DNA of 48,601 nucleotides, from positions 1 through 48,601 of the forward strand of contig DAOUMU010000582.1 in the NCBI GenBank assembly GCA_034409055.1, in the 5' to 3' direction. The position numbers and the translations under genes are program-made. Positions 15,110 through 24,014 of this stretch are shown here, piece after piece. The notes below the pieces were generated by a model. That model did no database searches. It had not been told where the DNA came from and saw only the letters and a program-made list of their open reading frames with translations. The DNA is from DAOUMU01 sp034409055 (GTDB taxonomy: Bacteria; Chloroflexota; Anaerolineae; 4572-78; J111). Numbering within the stretch: the stretch's first letter is position 1; the number at the start of each line of letters is the position of its first letter.

Positions 15110-16180
15110 TTAACCAATTTCTTGGGCCACACGGCCATTGTGAACGCGCACCACCCGTTGGGGGAAGGGTATTTCGATACCGGCCTCGGTCAGGGCTTTG
15201 TAAATGGCTGTATTCAGCTTATCAATCACCCGCCGGGTTTCAACGTAATGTTCAATCCAGCAGCGTACCCTAAACTGTAATCCAGAGTCTTGAAAGTTCA
15301 AGAAGAGAGCTTCGACGGATTTATTTTTCATAACCCAATCTTGGGCCCGCACCGCTTCGATCATCACCCGGCGGGCCTGGTCAATATCGGTGCCATAAGC
15401 CACGCTGACGTGGGTCTGTACCCGGTACTGCGTGCTGGGGATGGAGTGATTGATGACCCGGTTGGTGCCAATGAGAGCATTTGGAACGGAAACCAATCGG
15501 TTATCTCGGGTCAGAATACGGGTGCTGTGCAGGCTGATATCTTTCACATCGCCCCAGGTTCCCAACTCTTCTAGCTCAATCCGGTCGCCGATTCTAAAAG
15601 GGCGATCAACCATAATGATAAAACCGCTAATCATGTTGCCCAGGACCTGTTGGGCGGCCAGGGCAATGGCTAAACTGCCAATGCCCAGGGTGGTCACCAG
15701 GGCACTAACGTTGACCTCAAAGTGGCCCAGGAGCACCACCAGGGCAATCAGAAACAAAATGACCACGGTCAGCCGCCGGAAAAAGGGCAAGATGTGCTCA
15801 TCCAGCGTCGTTTCTGTGCGCTGGGCGACCTCCGCCTCATACCAATCAATCAAACCGGTGACCAATCGAAAAGCAGCGATATAGCCCACCGCCAGGTACA
15901 AAATAAAGAATAATGACCTTAAAATTGCATTATCAGGGTCCACCAGGAAATCAGCCTGTTGCAAGGCCAGCCAAAGACCGATCAGCGCGACCAGGTAAAT
16001 GGCCGGGCTTCTCAGCGCATCCAGCAGGGCATCATCTAACCCACTCTGACTACGATTGACCAGCCGGTGGCCCCATTTACTTAACCAACGAGACAACAGC
16101 CAGGCCACCATCGCAGTGCCAACCAAAATGGCCACAATTATGACCAGCTTTTCCAGCAAAACAGTTTCTACATTGAACAT
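15110..16180 (-). CDS. mscS: MscS-family mechanosensitive ion channel
   Basis: This protein has 356 residues. Four to five membrane segments cover residues 8-185. The pore-lining helix and beta domain carry the family pattern GIGSLAIALAAQQVLGNMIS, then FIIMVDRPFRIGDRIEL, VSVPNALIGTNRVINHS, and a C-terminal alpha/beta domain. It would release solutes under hypo-osmotic stress in the cytoplasmic membrane. The start is supported by gaaaggag about 7 bases upstream of ATG. The N-terminal helices are of the YnaI/MscM-like type, longer than in classical MscS. Confidence 0.9.
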   Translation of the reverse strand: MFNVETVLLEKLVIIVAILVGTAMVAWLLSRWLSKWGHRLVNRSQSGLDDALLDALRSPAIYLVALIGLWLALQQADFLVDPDNAILRSLFFILYLAVGYIAAFRLVTGLIDWYEAEVAQRTETTLDEHILPFFRRLTVVILFLIALVVLLGHFEVNVSALVTTLGIGSLAIALAAQQVLGNMISGFIIMVDRPFRIGDRIELEELGTWGDVKDISLHSTRILTRDNRLVSVPNALIGTNRVINHSIPSTQYRVQTHVSVAYGTDIDQARRVMIEAVRAQDWVMKNKSVEALFLNFQDSGLQFRVRCWIEHYVETRRVIDKLNTAIYKALTEAGIEIPFPQRVVRVHNGRVAQEIG

Positions 16181-16279
16181 GTGACAATCTCCTTTCGGCG
16201 GTTTATTGGTTTAAGTATACTATAATGCCTCCTCACGCCCAATTTCCCAATTGCCTCAGTCGTGGTATCATAGCCCGCT

Positions 16280-19258
16280 ATGAGCAAACAATACCGCGCC
16301 CACCTGATCGTTATCGGACTCTATACCCTGCTGGCACTCTTTTTCACCTGGCCTCTGGCCGCCCACCTGACCACTCACATCCCCGGCGAGGCCACCTGGG
16401 CCTTTGACGAGTCAACCTTTATCTGGAACATGTGGTGGCTCAAATTCAGTCTGCTCCACCTGCGGCAGACACCCCTGGAGTCTACCTATACCTTCTTTCC
16501 GCTGGGCATTCGCCTGACTACCTACACCTTTAACCTTTTTCATGCCGCTTTTGGCCTGCCCCTGCAACTGGCCCTGTCATTGCCCCTGGCCAACAACCTG
16601 ACCCTGCTTTTCTCTTATATCTCCAGCGCCTACGGCACCTTTCTCCTGGCCCTATATCTGCTCCACCAACCCCAGTCCCCATCCCCCCGGTCCCGTCAGC
16701 CTGCTCAATCCGCCAGGCCAAAATATCTGGCCGCTTTCGCCGCCGGAGCGGTGTTTGCCTTTTCGGCCAGCCGCATGATGTACGTGGCCCTGGGCCATTA
16801 TAACTTTGTCACCATCCAGTGGTTTCCCTTCTACACCCTGTTTCTGCTGAAGACGGTCCGGGGGGGAACCCTGAAAACACTCTTACTGACCGGTCTCTTC
16901 GCCGCCTTGTGCCTCTACGCCGAGCTGACTTACAGTGTTTTTCTGGTCTTCATCACTCTGCTGATCCTCATCGACGCGTGGACCAGGCCGTCAAATGTAC
17001 CTAAAGAGTGGCCCGGCCGGTTCAGCCAGTTGGTCAGCCTGGCCCGGCGGATTCGCCTGTTTCCCCTGGTGGCCATCGGTCTGCTCACCTTCATTTTCAC
17101 CGCTCCCTTTGTCCTGTCCGTTCTGCCCGACTTTCTCGACCCGGCTCTGGCCGAATCAGGCTGGGGAGAGGGCCTCAAACTCAGCGCCGACCTGGTTGGC
17201 CTGTTCAGCCTGACCCCCTTACACCCCCTGTCCGGCCTGGACTGGATCAGGGAGTTGCGGGCGGTCATCGAGGGTACCAGCCGCTTCAACGACGCCAACA
17301 CCCTTTTTCTGGGCTACGGCATCCTGGCCCTGGCCTGGCTGGGCTATGGGGTGCGCCGGAAAGAGAGCCGGGTCTGGCTGTGGAGCGTCATTGTTTTCAC
17401 CATTCTTAGCCTGGGGCCGCTGCTGACTATCAACGGCCAAAATCGTTTCGACCTGGATGGCATCGAAGTGACCTACCCCCTGCCCTTTGCCCTGTTGCAC
17501 TATATACCTGTTATTAATGCCAACCGCGTCCCCAATCGCTTCGGCATCCCCCTGACTATGGCCCTGGCCGTTTTAGTCGGTTATGCCATCACCTGGCTGA
17601 ATCTGCGAATCGGCGAATGGGCGAATCGGCGAATGGGCGAATGGGCGAATGAGCGAATGGGCGAATCGGCGAATGACAAAGCAACACGCAACACGCAATC
17701 CTGTCCTGAGCGAAGCCGAAGGGACGCAACACGCAACACGCCGCCACAGGCACGCAAGCGACACGCAACACCCTCTAATTTCTCATTTCTAATTCTTAAC
17801 TCTTTGCTCCTATGCCTGCTTTTGTTCGACCAGTACAGCGTCCCCCTGCCGCTGACCGACGCCCGTATCCCGGCGGTCTATGAGCAGATTGGGGCCGAGG
17901 CGGATGATTTTACCCTGATGCAGTTGCCGCTGGGCTGGCGGAACAGTTACGGCACCTTGGGGGCGGAGCGGACTCAACTGCAATATTACCAGGCCGTCCA
18001 TCACCACCCGATGCTGGGAGGCAACACCTCCCGCAACTCGGCCTTCAAATTTGATTACTATGCTAACATCCCGCTGTTCAGGACCCTGACCGAAGCCGAG
18101 CTTTACCGCAGTGTGGACGATATCACTCTTGAGCAAGCCCGCAGCCAGGCGACCGAACTCATGACTCTTTACAATATTAAGTACCTGGTCATCCACGATC
18201 CGATTCCCTATCGCAAGCCCTATGAGGATACATTTACAACTACGCGAAAGTTGGCCCTTGACCTGATTCCGCACCGGGCCGATCCGGTCTACCAGTCCCC
18301 TGGGGTACAGGTCCTGGCCATAGAACAGGCCCCTATCCCTGACCCCCTCATTCTTGACTTTGGTGATTGGCGCAGCGACCCGTACCGGGGGGAAGGCTGG
18401 GCCGGTAACGAGGAGATTTTCGCTGCTACGGCTAACTGGGCTACCGCCCCGGACGCGCTCATCTTTTTCCCTACACGCGGCCGTGGCAACCGCCACCTGG
18501 CCATCGAGATGGCGCCCTTTCACTACCCCGGCATGCCGGCCCAAACGGTCAGCCTGTCCTTAAATGGACATCCGCTGCCTGATAGCTTCTCACTACACGA
18601 AGGGTGGCAAACGATAGAGCTCTTCTTGCCTGAGGCCCGGCTGCGCCACGGGCTCAACCGCCTGACGCTCCATTTTGCCCACACCGCTCAACCCCGGCAA
18701 GTCTTACCGGCCAACAGGACCGTTGGCCAGACCGGTCTTGACACGCCTGTTGATCTGGAGGTCAACAGTGGCCCTGATTTTGCTTTTATCACCGTTGGTT
18801 TTGGTCAGGAGGCAGCGGATGCCTCCGCGCACCGGCGGGGGGTGAACGTGGCCGTCGTTCAGCCCCAATCCGGTCAGGTGGTGGCGATTAGGGGCTTTGA
18901 TACCGCCGCCAATGAATTTGAGGCGGCTGCCTTGACAGAATTTATCGCCGGGATACCGGCCGGGCAGATTGTGGTCGTCGCCACCCAGGGCCTGGAGGCA
19001 ACTGCCTTTTTCCAGGCCGAGACGCGGCTCGCTCTCCAATCGCTTGGCCTATCCACCGACACGCTGATGCCCCCCTTCTCGGCCATCGGGGTCAAAGGCG
19101 CACCCCCCGGTACCGCTCTTCAAACTACCAGCAATGGCCGGGGCACGGCCTACCTGCGCCTGGGAGCCAGCCCGGATACTCGCCCTTTAGCCGCCGCAGT
19201 TGATCGAATGATTATTAGCTCCGATGAGTTCCCAAGAGTTCCCACGACCGATCAGTAG
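16280..19258 (+). CDS. Polytopic membrane protein, glycosyltransferase-like, with large C-terminal domain
   Basis: This protein has 992 residues. It is a distant relative of the protein at 1609-4125: after the first membrane helix (LIVIGLYTLLALFFTWPLA) comes GEATWAFDESTFIWNMWWLK, placed like the acidic GDPLLNTW motif there, then about ten membrane segments up to residue 530. The extracytoplasmic C-terminal half includes HNYHP-like DUF motifs (RNSYGTLGAERTQLQYYQA, HHPMLGG), then two domains, one of galactose-binding type (SLSLNGHPLPDSFSL) and one alpha/beta domain (FDTAANEF). A loop at codons 440-500 is made almost only of translated repeats. There is no clear ribosome-binding site. Function is unknown; envelope polysaccharide synthesis is a guess. 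Confidence 0.7.
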   Translation: MSKQYRAHLIVIGLYTLLALFFTWPLAAHLTTHIPGEATWAFDESTFIWNMWWLKFSLLHLRQTPLESTYTFFPLGIRLTTYTFNLFHAAFGLPLQLALSLPLANNLTLLFSYISSAYGTFLLALYLLHQPQSPSPRSRQPAQSARPKYLAAFAAGAVFAFSASRMMYVALGHYNFVTIQWFPFYTLFLLKTVRGGTLKTLLLTGLFAALCLYAELTYSVFLVFITLLILIDAWTRPSNVPKEWPGRFSQLVSLARRIRLFPLVAIGLLTFIFTAPFVLSVLPDFLDPALAESGWGEGLKLSADLVGLFSLTPLHPLSGLDWIRELRAVIEGTSRFNDANTLFLGYGILALAWLGYGVRRKESRVWLWSVIVFTILSLGPLLTINGQNRFDLDGIEVTYPLPFALLHYIPVINANRVPNRFGIPLTMALAVLVGYAITWLNLRIGEWANRRMGEWANERMGESANDKATRNTQSCPERSRRDATRNTPPQARKRHATPSNFSFLILNSLLLCLLLFDQYSVPLPLTDARIPAVYEQIGAEADDFTLMQLPLGWRNSYGTLGAERTQLQYYQAVHHHPMLGGNTSRNSAFKFDYYANIPLFRTLTEAELYRSVDDITLEQARSQATELMTLYNIKYLVIHDPIPYRKPYEDTFTTTRKLALDLIPHRADPVYQSPGVQVLAIEQAPIPDPLILDFGDWRSDPYRGEGWAGNEEIFAATANWATAPDALIFFPTRGRGNRHLAIEMAPFHYPGMPAQTVSLSLNGHPLPDSFSLHEGWQTIELFLPEARLRHGLNRLTLHFAHTAQPRQVLPANRTVGQTGLDTPVDLEVNSGPDFAFITVGFGQEAADASAHRRGVNVAVVQPQSGQVVAIRGFDTAANEFEAAALTEFIAGIPAGQIVVVATQGLEATAFFQAETRLALQSLGLSTDTLMPPFSAIGVKGAPPGTALQTTSNGRGTAYLRLGASPDTRPLAAAVDRMIISSDEFPRVPTTDQ
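17603..17771 (+). repeat. Tandem repeats (gcgaatgg)n plus heptamers, inside a gene
   Basis: About nine copies of (g/c)gcgaat(g/c)g are followed by cgcaacac units, one gtcctgagcgaagccgaag element and more cgcaacac units. All are in frame within the membrane protein. The same three repeat types are found near 1-68, 2220-2240 and 3672-3752. Confidence 0.8.
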
Positions 19259-19297
19259 GCACTCATAGGAGCCCGTAGGAACTCTCCAAACATCACC

Positions 19298-20128
19298 TCA
19301 ATCCAGCCGTTGCCAATCGAGACGGTACCAGCAGGCTTCCAAGGGGTTAAAATTGACCGGCACTTCTGAACTAAGCGGCTGGTCGGCTGCATCGAGCACA
19401 ACCACATACCAGGTCGCCTCGGCCTGGAGGATAGGGAAATCGTATTCACCCCCGCCCTTGGTGCCCACCACTGGATAACGATGCCAACTGTTATAACAAA
19501 CCAGGCGCACACCGGCCAAGGGCTGGCCGGCGGCATCAAACACGTGCCCGGTGATGTAACCCGGTGCTCGCGGACAGCCGGGGCATGGCTGCGACAGATC
19601 AGGCTGGGCCGGGCCAACAGGCATATAGCGATAGGTGATCGGTGTTGTTGCTGTCAAAATAGGGCAAGGCGTCGAGGTAGGGCCTGGCGTTGTCACAGGC
19701 GGAACCAGCGTCGGCGTTTCGGTTGGTGTTGGGGGGAGGGGTGACGGCGTGGGGCTGGTGGTCAAGGTGAGCGTCGGCGTGGGAGTCGTTGTAGGCGGAA
19801 CCGGTGTTGGCGTTTGGGTTGGCCTTGGTAACTGTGGTGATGGTGTAGGGCTAACCGTCAAGGTAGGACTCGCGGTGTGAGTTGCCGCAGGCGGAGTCAA
19901 CGTCGGTCTTTTAGTTGGTGTTGGCGGCCAGGGAGACGAGATAGGACTGGCCGCCAAGATGAGCGTTGGCGTATAGGATACCACCGTACTGGCCATAGCC
20001 GGCGTCGATAACGATTTTTCAACAACCTCTGCAGTGGCCGGTGCAATAGGACTACAGGCTATTACAGTTAATAACGTTACAAGGCTGCAAAACTGCACCA
20101 GCCAGATAAAAAATCTGCCGTTATCCAT
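19298..20128 (-). CDS. Lipoprotein with Thr/Pro linker and carboxypeptidase-regulatory-like domain
   Basis: This protein has 276 residues. The N-terminus is a type II signal peptide with lipobox LTVIAC (Cys at about 25). Residues 60-190 are a low-complexity TPTPT/SPTPSPLPPTPT linker in three rough repeats. The C-terminal 85 residues (YITGHVFDAAGQPLAGVRLV, then EYDFPI and WYVVVLDAADQPLSS) form an Ig-like, CNA-B/carboxypeptidase-regulatory fold. It is probably anchored to the outer face of the membrane as a structural or binding protein. It converges with the membrane-protein gene ending at 19258. The next gene upstream (20163) is on the same strand, 34 bases away. Confidence 0.75.
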   Translation of the reverse strand: MDNGRFFIWLVQFCSLVTLLTVIACSPIAPATAEVVEKSLSTPAMASTVVSYTPTLILAASPISSPWPPTPTKRPTLTPPAATHTASPTLTVSPTPSPQLPRPTQTPTPVPPTTTPTPTLTLTTSPTPSPLPPTPTETPTLVPPVTTPGPTSTPCPILTATTPITYRYMPVGPAQPDLSQPCPGCPRAPGYITGHVFDAAGQPLAGVRLVCYNSWHRYPVVGTKGGGEYDFPILQAEATWYVVVLDAADQPLSSEVPVNFNPLEACWYRLDWQRLD

Positions 20129-20162
20129 CTCATATCACGGAAAATCCCAAAGAGCCATAAAT

Positions 20163-20816
20163 TTATGACTTGGCAGCCAGTAACTCTCGAATTTGGTGAA
20201 TACATTCCCGTTCGTGCTCCAACATACGGCGCATGATTTTGCGGGGAGTCCACTCCTCACCTTCATAGGTGGTCACGCTGGCTCGTTCTGCTTCGGTCAG
20301 CGCCCGTAGCCGTTCCAGGGCTACCCCCCGGGCGGCAGCCAGCCGGAAGAGGGGGGCTTGAGGCCATTGTTTGAGCCGGTCGGTAAACCACAGATCGGCC
20401 TCGGCAACGTGGCACAGAATTTCGCGAATGGAAGGCGTATCCTGGTCACATTTCCAGTTCAAAGTCTCTTCCGGCAAACTCTTGACCAGGTCCATCAACT
20501 CCTGGCGTGAGATGGCCATCCAGCGAAAGAGGGTTTCCATCTCGTTGGGCCGGAGCGCGTCGTAGTCGGTCAGAAAGGTGGTACTATCGACCTCTTCAAA
20601 TTCCAGTTCGATCCCATAGCTGGCCCTGGGTACCGGCTCCCCCACATCACGCAGCAGAGAGAGATAGGCTTTAATGGCCTCCCGGATTTTCTCTTTTGCT
20701 TCCTCAATGGTTTGACCCCGCGCCGAAGCGCCGGGCAAAGCCGGCACGTGGGCCGCCGGGCCTTTAAGCGTGATCGGATCCCCCATCGTCTCGATGTAAA
20801 CCAGATATTTCGTCAT
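20163..20816 (-). CDS. HicB-like / DinB-like fusion protein
   Basis: This protein has 217 residues. Residues 1-70 (KYLVYIETMG, HVPALPGASARGQTIEEA, IREAIKAYL) match the HicB antitoxin/UPF0150 fold. Residues 85-217 match the DinB four-helix bundle, with candidate metal His in ILCHVAEADLWF and MLEHERECIHQI. The start is supported by agagg, 7 bases before ATG. No HicA toxin is nearby, so a toxin-antitoxin role is unlikely. DinB-like proteins are often metal-dependent hydrolases or thiol-transferases; the substrate here is unknown. Confidence 0.75.
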   Translation of the reverse strand: MTKYLVYIETMGDPITLKGPAAHVPALPGASARGQTIEEAKEKIREAIKAYLSLLRDVGEPVPRASYGIELEFEEVDSTTFLTDYDALRPNEMETLFRWMAISRQELMDLVKSLPEETLNWKCDQDTPSIREILCHVAEADLWFTDRLKQWPQAPLFRLAAARGVALERLRALTEAERASVTTYEGEEWTPRKIMRRMLEHERECIHQIRELLAAKS

Positions 20817-20900
20817 CGCTTGCCTCTAAAGAGAATATAGGACACACCTTCCTGGTCTAATAATTTGATGGGTGAAGGTTAGCCTCGTACTCAGGGCGAA

Positions 20901-20957
20901 ACTGTAATGGCACATCCCTATGCGCCAGCGGCCAGGCATGGGGATGCCTGGTCTATG
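20901..20957. repeat. Dispersed hairpin element of the GTAG...CTAC type
   Basis: cacatccctatgcgcc pairs with ggcatggggatgcc. It belongs to the same family as the elements at 26737-27063, 27878-27928 and 32617-32672. Its edge includes the TAG stop of the nuoG-like gene at 20953. It probably also serves as the transcript end of the CO operon. Confidence 0.6.
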
Positions 20958-21747
20958 TTGTGCTATGGAAACTAGCCCCGCGGATTACATCCAATTGAGC
21001 CGCGGCCGCCTTGCGGCGACATGCCGGACAGAGTCCCCCCAACTGTTCACTGGTCTCGACATGCTCGCGCAGGAAAGCCATCGGTTCCGGCGCATAAGGC
21101 TGACCACACCTCGGGCAGGACTCTAGCGGCACGGTGGTGTTCCAGGTATGCAGCACCCGCTGGCCGTCCACCTCTTCAATCTTCACGGCACCGGTCGGAC
21201 ACACCGCCGCACAGGCACCACACCCAATGCAGGCCTCGGCTTGGACCCGGAAGGGTGCGCCTACCTCGCGCTCCACGCCACGCCCGATGAATCCAATCGC
21301 CGCCGCACCTACCGCTTCTCGACAAACACGCACGCACAGGCCGCACAGGATACATAACTCGCCGGCCTTACTCTCAGAGGGGAATCGCGTTTCGGTCACA
21401 CCCGCCTCGGTAGCTAAGGTGCGGATCACCTCCGAAGTTGGGCAGCGGGCCAGCATGAACTCGAGCATCATCTGGCGGACAGCAGTGGCGCGTGGGCCGT
21501 CTGTCTCGATCACCATGCCCTCGGCGGCCGGATAGGTGCAAGCAGTAATGGTTTGCCGCAGCTTCTCGCCAGAGGAAGGTTCATACGCGGTCACTTCCAC
21601 CAGGCACAGGCGGCATGCGCCATAAGGCGGCAAGCCCTCCCAGTAACACAAGGTGGGCAAATCCACCCCGGCCTGCCGGATAGCTTGCAACACTGTTGTC
21701 CCTTCAGGCACGCTAATGGTTTGATTGTCAATGGTCATAGTAGGCAT
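20953..21747 (-). CDS. NuoG/HoxU-like iron-sulfur subunit of NAD-reducing complex
   Basis: This protein has 264 residues. It has a plant-type [2Fe-2S] domain (Cys34, 45, 48 and 70), then two [4Fe-4S] motifs, CILCGLCVRVC and CIGCGACAAVC, and a C-terminal tail with two CxxC pairs (CPRCG, CPACR) that look like a zinc ribbon. It lacks the molybdopterin-type domain of full NuoG and so resembles HoxU or the small diaphorase subunit. The start at 21747 has agaggt 6-7 bases upstream; the longer upstream frame has no site. It is the last gene of the cooF-cooS-nuoE-nuoF-nuoG operon and would carry electrons between CooF and the flavin subunit. Confidence 0.85.
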   Translation of the reverse strand: MPTMTIDNQTISVPEGTTVLQAIRQAGVDLPTLCYWEGLPPYGACRLCLVEVTAYEPSSGEKLRQTITACTYPAAEGMVIETDGPRATAVRQMMLEFMLARCPTSEVIRTLATEAGVTETRFPSESKAGELCILCGLCVRVCREAVGAAAIGFIGRGVEREVGAPFRVQAEACIGCGACAAVCPTGAVKIEEVDGQRVLHTWNTTVPLESCPRCGQPYAPEPMAFLREHVETSEQLGGLCPACRRKAAAAQLDVIRGASFHSTT

Positions 21748-21758
21748 TTGGACCTCTT

Positions 21759-23501
21759 TCACGTTCCCATCGGACACTTGCCGGCCGGGCAACGACGCTC
21801 GATGACGTGAGCCTCGTACTCGTCACGGAAGTAGCGCAGGGTAGAGAGTACCGGGTTAGGCGCGGTCTGCCCTAAGCCACACAGCGAGCCTGCCTTAACC
21901 GCTTCACCCACTTCTTCGAGCAGCGTCAAATCGTCTGGCCTGCCCTGTCCGTGGGTAATACGGGTCAGGATGGCATGCAAATGGCTGGTTCCTTCCCGGC
22001 AGGCGGTGCACTTACCGCACGATTCTAACGTGGTAAAGTTGAGAAAGTAACGGGCCACGTCCACCATGCAAGCGCTTTCGTCCAGCACGACCATCCCCCC
22101 CGAGCCCATGATCGAACCGGCAGCGTTCATCTCTTCGTAAGTAATCGGCATGTCAAACAGCCGGGCCGGCAAACAGCCCCCCGAAGGACCGCCGGTCTGT
22201 ACCGCTTTGATGGCTTTGCCGTTGCCACTACCGCCGCCAATGCCTTCGAGCAGCTCCCGCAACGTCATCCCCAGGGGCACTTCGACCAGACCGGTGTTGG
22301 CAATCTGGCCGACGAGGGAAAAAACGACCGTGCCGGCGTTGTCCGGCGCGCCCAGGGCAGCGTACCAGTCTGCCCCACGCGCCAGGATGACCGGTACAGT
22401 GGTCCAGGTTTTGACGTTGTTGATGATGGTCGGTTGCCCCCACAGCCCGGCAATGGCCGGATAAGGCGGTTTGGGACGCGGTTCGCCCAGCCCACCTTCG
22501 ATGGAGGCGATCATAGCCGTCTCCTCGCCACACACAAATGCGCCCGCGCCGCGCACGAGCTTGAGGGAGAAGCTGAAGCCAGAACCAAGGATGTCCTCGC
22601 CCAGTAAACCGTGTGCCTCGGCCTGTTTAATAGCCTGCGCCAACCGCTCGACGGCCAGTGGATATTCGTCTCGGACGTAAGCATAGCCCTGGCGCGCGCC
22701 GATGGCATACGCGCCGATAATCATCCCCTCGATTACACTGTGTGGATCGCTTTCCAGCACCGTGCGATCCATGTACGCGCCGGGGTCACCTTCATCGCCG
22801 TTGCAGATGATGTACTTCGTCTCGCCGGGTGCGTCACGGGCCACGGCCCACTTGCACCCGGTCGAAAAGCCCCCACCACCCCGCCCCCGCAGCCCGGAAC
22901 GGGTCACCTCGTCAATCACTTGTGGCGGGGTAAACTCCGAAAGGACGCGGGCCAGGGCACGATAGCCACCGCGGGCAATGTACTCCTCAAAACTAGCCGG
23001 GTCGATAAAACCGCTGTTGCGCAAAACGATTTTGCGCTGACTGGCGAAAAAGGGCTGCTGGATGTAAGTCGGCACTGCGTCCAAATCCGGCGGGCGAGCA
23101 AAGCGCTCTACCTGGTCTTCTATCAGCAACTCTTCTTCATCGATGACGGCCCAGGCCCGGTCAATCGGGAGCGTGCCTCTTGCCAGGCTGTCCACCAAGG
23201 CGCGGGCGCGTGGCCGGGTCATTTGCGTATAGATGACCCGACCTCCACCGGGCAAGCGCACATCCACCAAGGGCTCTTGCTGGCAGTAGCCAATACAGCC
23301 GGTTCTGGTCAGGATCGCATCCAGTTCGCGCTGTTTGATGCGCTGTTGTAGCGTTTCATAAACCGCATCTGCGCCAGCAGCCAAACCGCACGTAGCCATA
23401 CCAACAATAACCTTAAGCCGGTCAGGGTACAGACTGGCCTGGCCCGCAGCACGCAAGGATTCCAGATCAGTAGCAGTATTGATCTTCATAGATTCACTCA
23501 T
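21759..23501 (-). CDS. NuoF/HoxF-like NADH-binding flavoprotein subunit
   Basis: This protein has 580 residues. Its parts are an N-terminal thioredoxin-like [2Fe-2S] domain (GMATCGLAAGA...TGCIGYC), the FMN/NADH fold (SGLRGRGGGGFSTGCKW, ICNGDEGDPGAYMDR), an SLBB segment, and a [4Fe-4S] motif ESCGKCTACREGTS. It ends at RCPAGKCPMGT, where HydB/HndC-type relatives go on into a two-cluster ferredoxin domain that is missing here. It should oxidise or reduce NAD(H) via FMN. ATG 23501 has gggga upstream; a GTG one codon earlier and ATG 23489 are alternatives. It lies between the nuoE-like and nuoG-like genes. Confidence 0.88.
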   Translation of the reverse strand: MSESMKINTATDLESLRAAGQASLYPDRLKVIVGMATCGLAAGADAVYETLQQRIKQRELDAILTRTGCIGYCQQEPLVDVRLPGGGRVIYTQMTRPRARALVDSLARGTLPIDRAWAVIDEEELLIEDQVERFARPPDLDAVPTYIQQPFFASQRKIVLRNSGFIDPASFEEYIARGGYRALARVLSEFTPPQVIDEVTRSGLRGRGGGGFSTGCKWAVARDAPGETKYIICNGDEGDPGAYMDRTVLESDPHSVIEGMIIGAYAIGARQGYAYVRDEYPLAVERLAQAIKQAEAHGLLGEDILGSGFSFSLKLVRGAGAFVCGEETAMIASIEGGLGEPRPKPPYPAIAGLWGQPTIINNVKTWTTVPVILARGADWYAALGAPDNAGTVVFSLVGQIANTGLVEVPLGMTLRELLEGIGGGSGNGKAIKAVQTGGPSGGCLPARLFDMPITYEEMNAAGSIMGSGGMVVLDESACMVDVARYFLNFTTLESCGKCTACREGTSHLHAILTRITHGQGRPDDLTLLEEVGEAVKAGSLCGLGQTAPNPVLSTLRYFRDEYEAHVIERRCPAGKCPMGT

Positions 23502-23534
23502 CACTTTTCCCCGTGCTCTTCGTGAATAAAAACC

Positions 23535-23972
23535 TTACCGGTACTTTTCCAGGATTGGGTCAAGGTCGGCCAGGGTGAGGCGGCCAAAGGTTTCGTCGTC
23601 CACGCGCACGACCGGGGCCAGGCCGCACGAGCCAACGCAACGGACTCGTCTGAGCATGAAGACCAGATCGTCGGTGGACTCATCGGGTGCAATCCCGAGT
23701 TCGGCTTGCAGATGAGCTAACAACGCCGCCGCCCCTTTAACATAGCAGGCCGTCCCTTCGCACACCTGCACCTTGTGGCGACCACAGGGCTTGAAGCTGA
23801 ACCCGGCGTAGAACGTCGCCGCGCCAAATATTTGGCTGAGCGGCACGCCGAGTTTGCCGGCCACCTGGCGCACTTCATCTTCCGGCAGATAACCGCAGCG
23901 CGTGCTGATTTCATGCAGGGCGGTCAACACGGTTCCGGCCTCAGGTTGGCGATAATGTTGGGATGGTAGCAT
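23535..23972 (-). CDS. NuoE/HoxE-like [2Fe-2S] subunit
   Basis: This protein has 145 residues. It has the helical N-terminus of the family (ALHEISTRCGYLPEDEV, GAATFYAGF) and a thioredoxin-like [2Fe-2S] domain with ligands Cys71, 76, 112 and 116 (CEGTAC, CVGSC). This is the usual partner of the NADH-binding flavoprotein subunit. The start has agggag 6 bases upstream. It follows cooS by 42 bases and precedes the nuoF-like gene by 33 bases, which places it in the CO operon. Confidence 0.88.
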   Translation of the reverse strand: MLPSQHYRQPEAGTVLTALHEISTRCGYLPEDEVRQVAGKLGVPLSQIFGAATFYAGFSFKPCGRHKVQVCEGTACYVKGAAALLAHLQAELGIAPDESTDDLVFMLRRVRCVGSCGLAPVVRVDDETFGRLTLADLDPILEKYR

Positions 23973-24014
23973 ACTTATCTCCCTTCAGACAGCAGTCAAA
24001 GTTTTAATGAGAGA

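Noticed and set aside
20163..20816. HicAB toxin-antitoxin pair
   Set aside because: Only the HicB-like fold is present, fused to DinB, with no HicA gene beside it.
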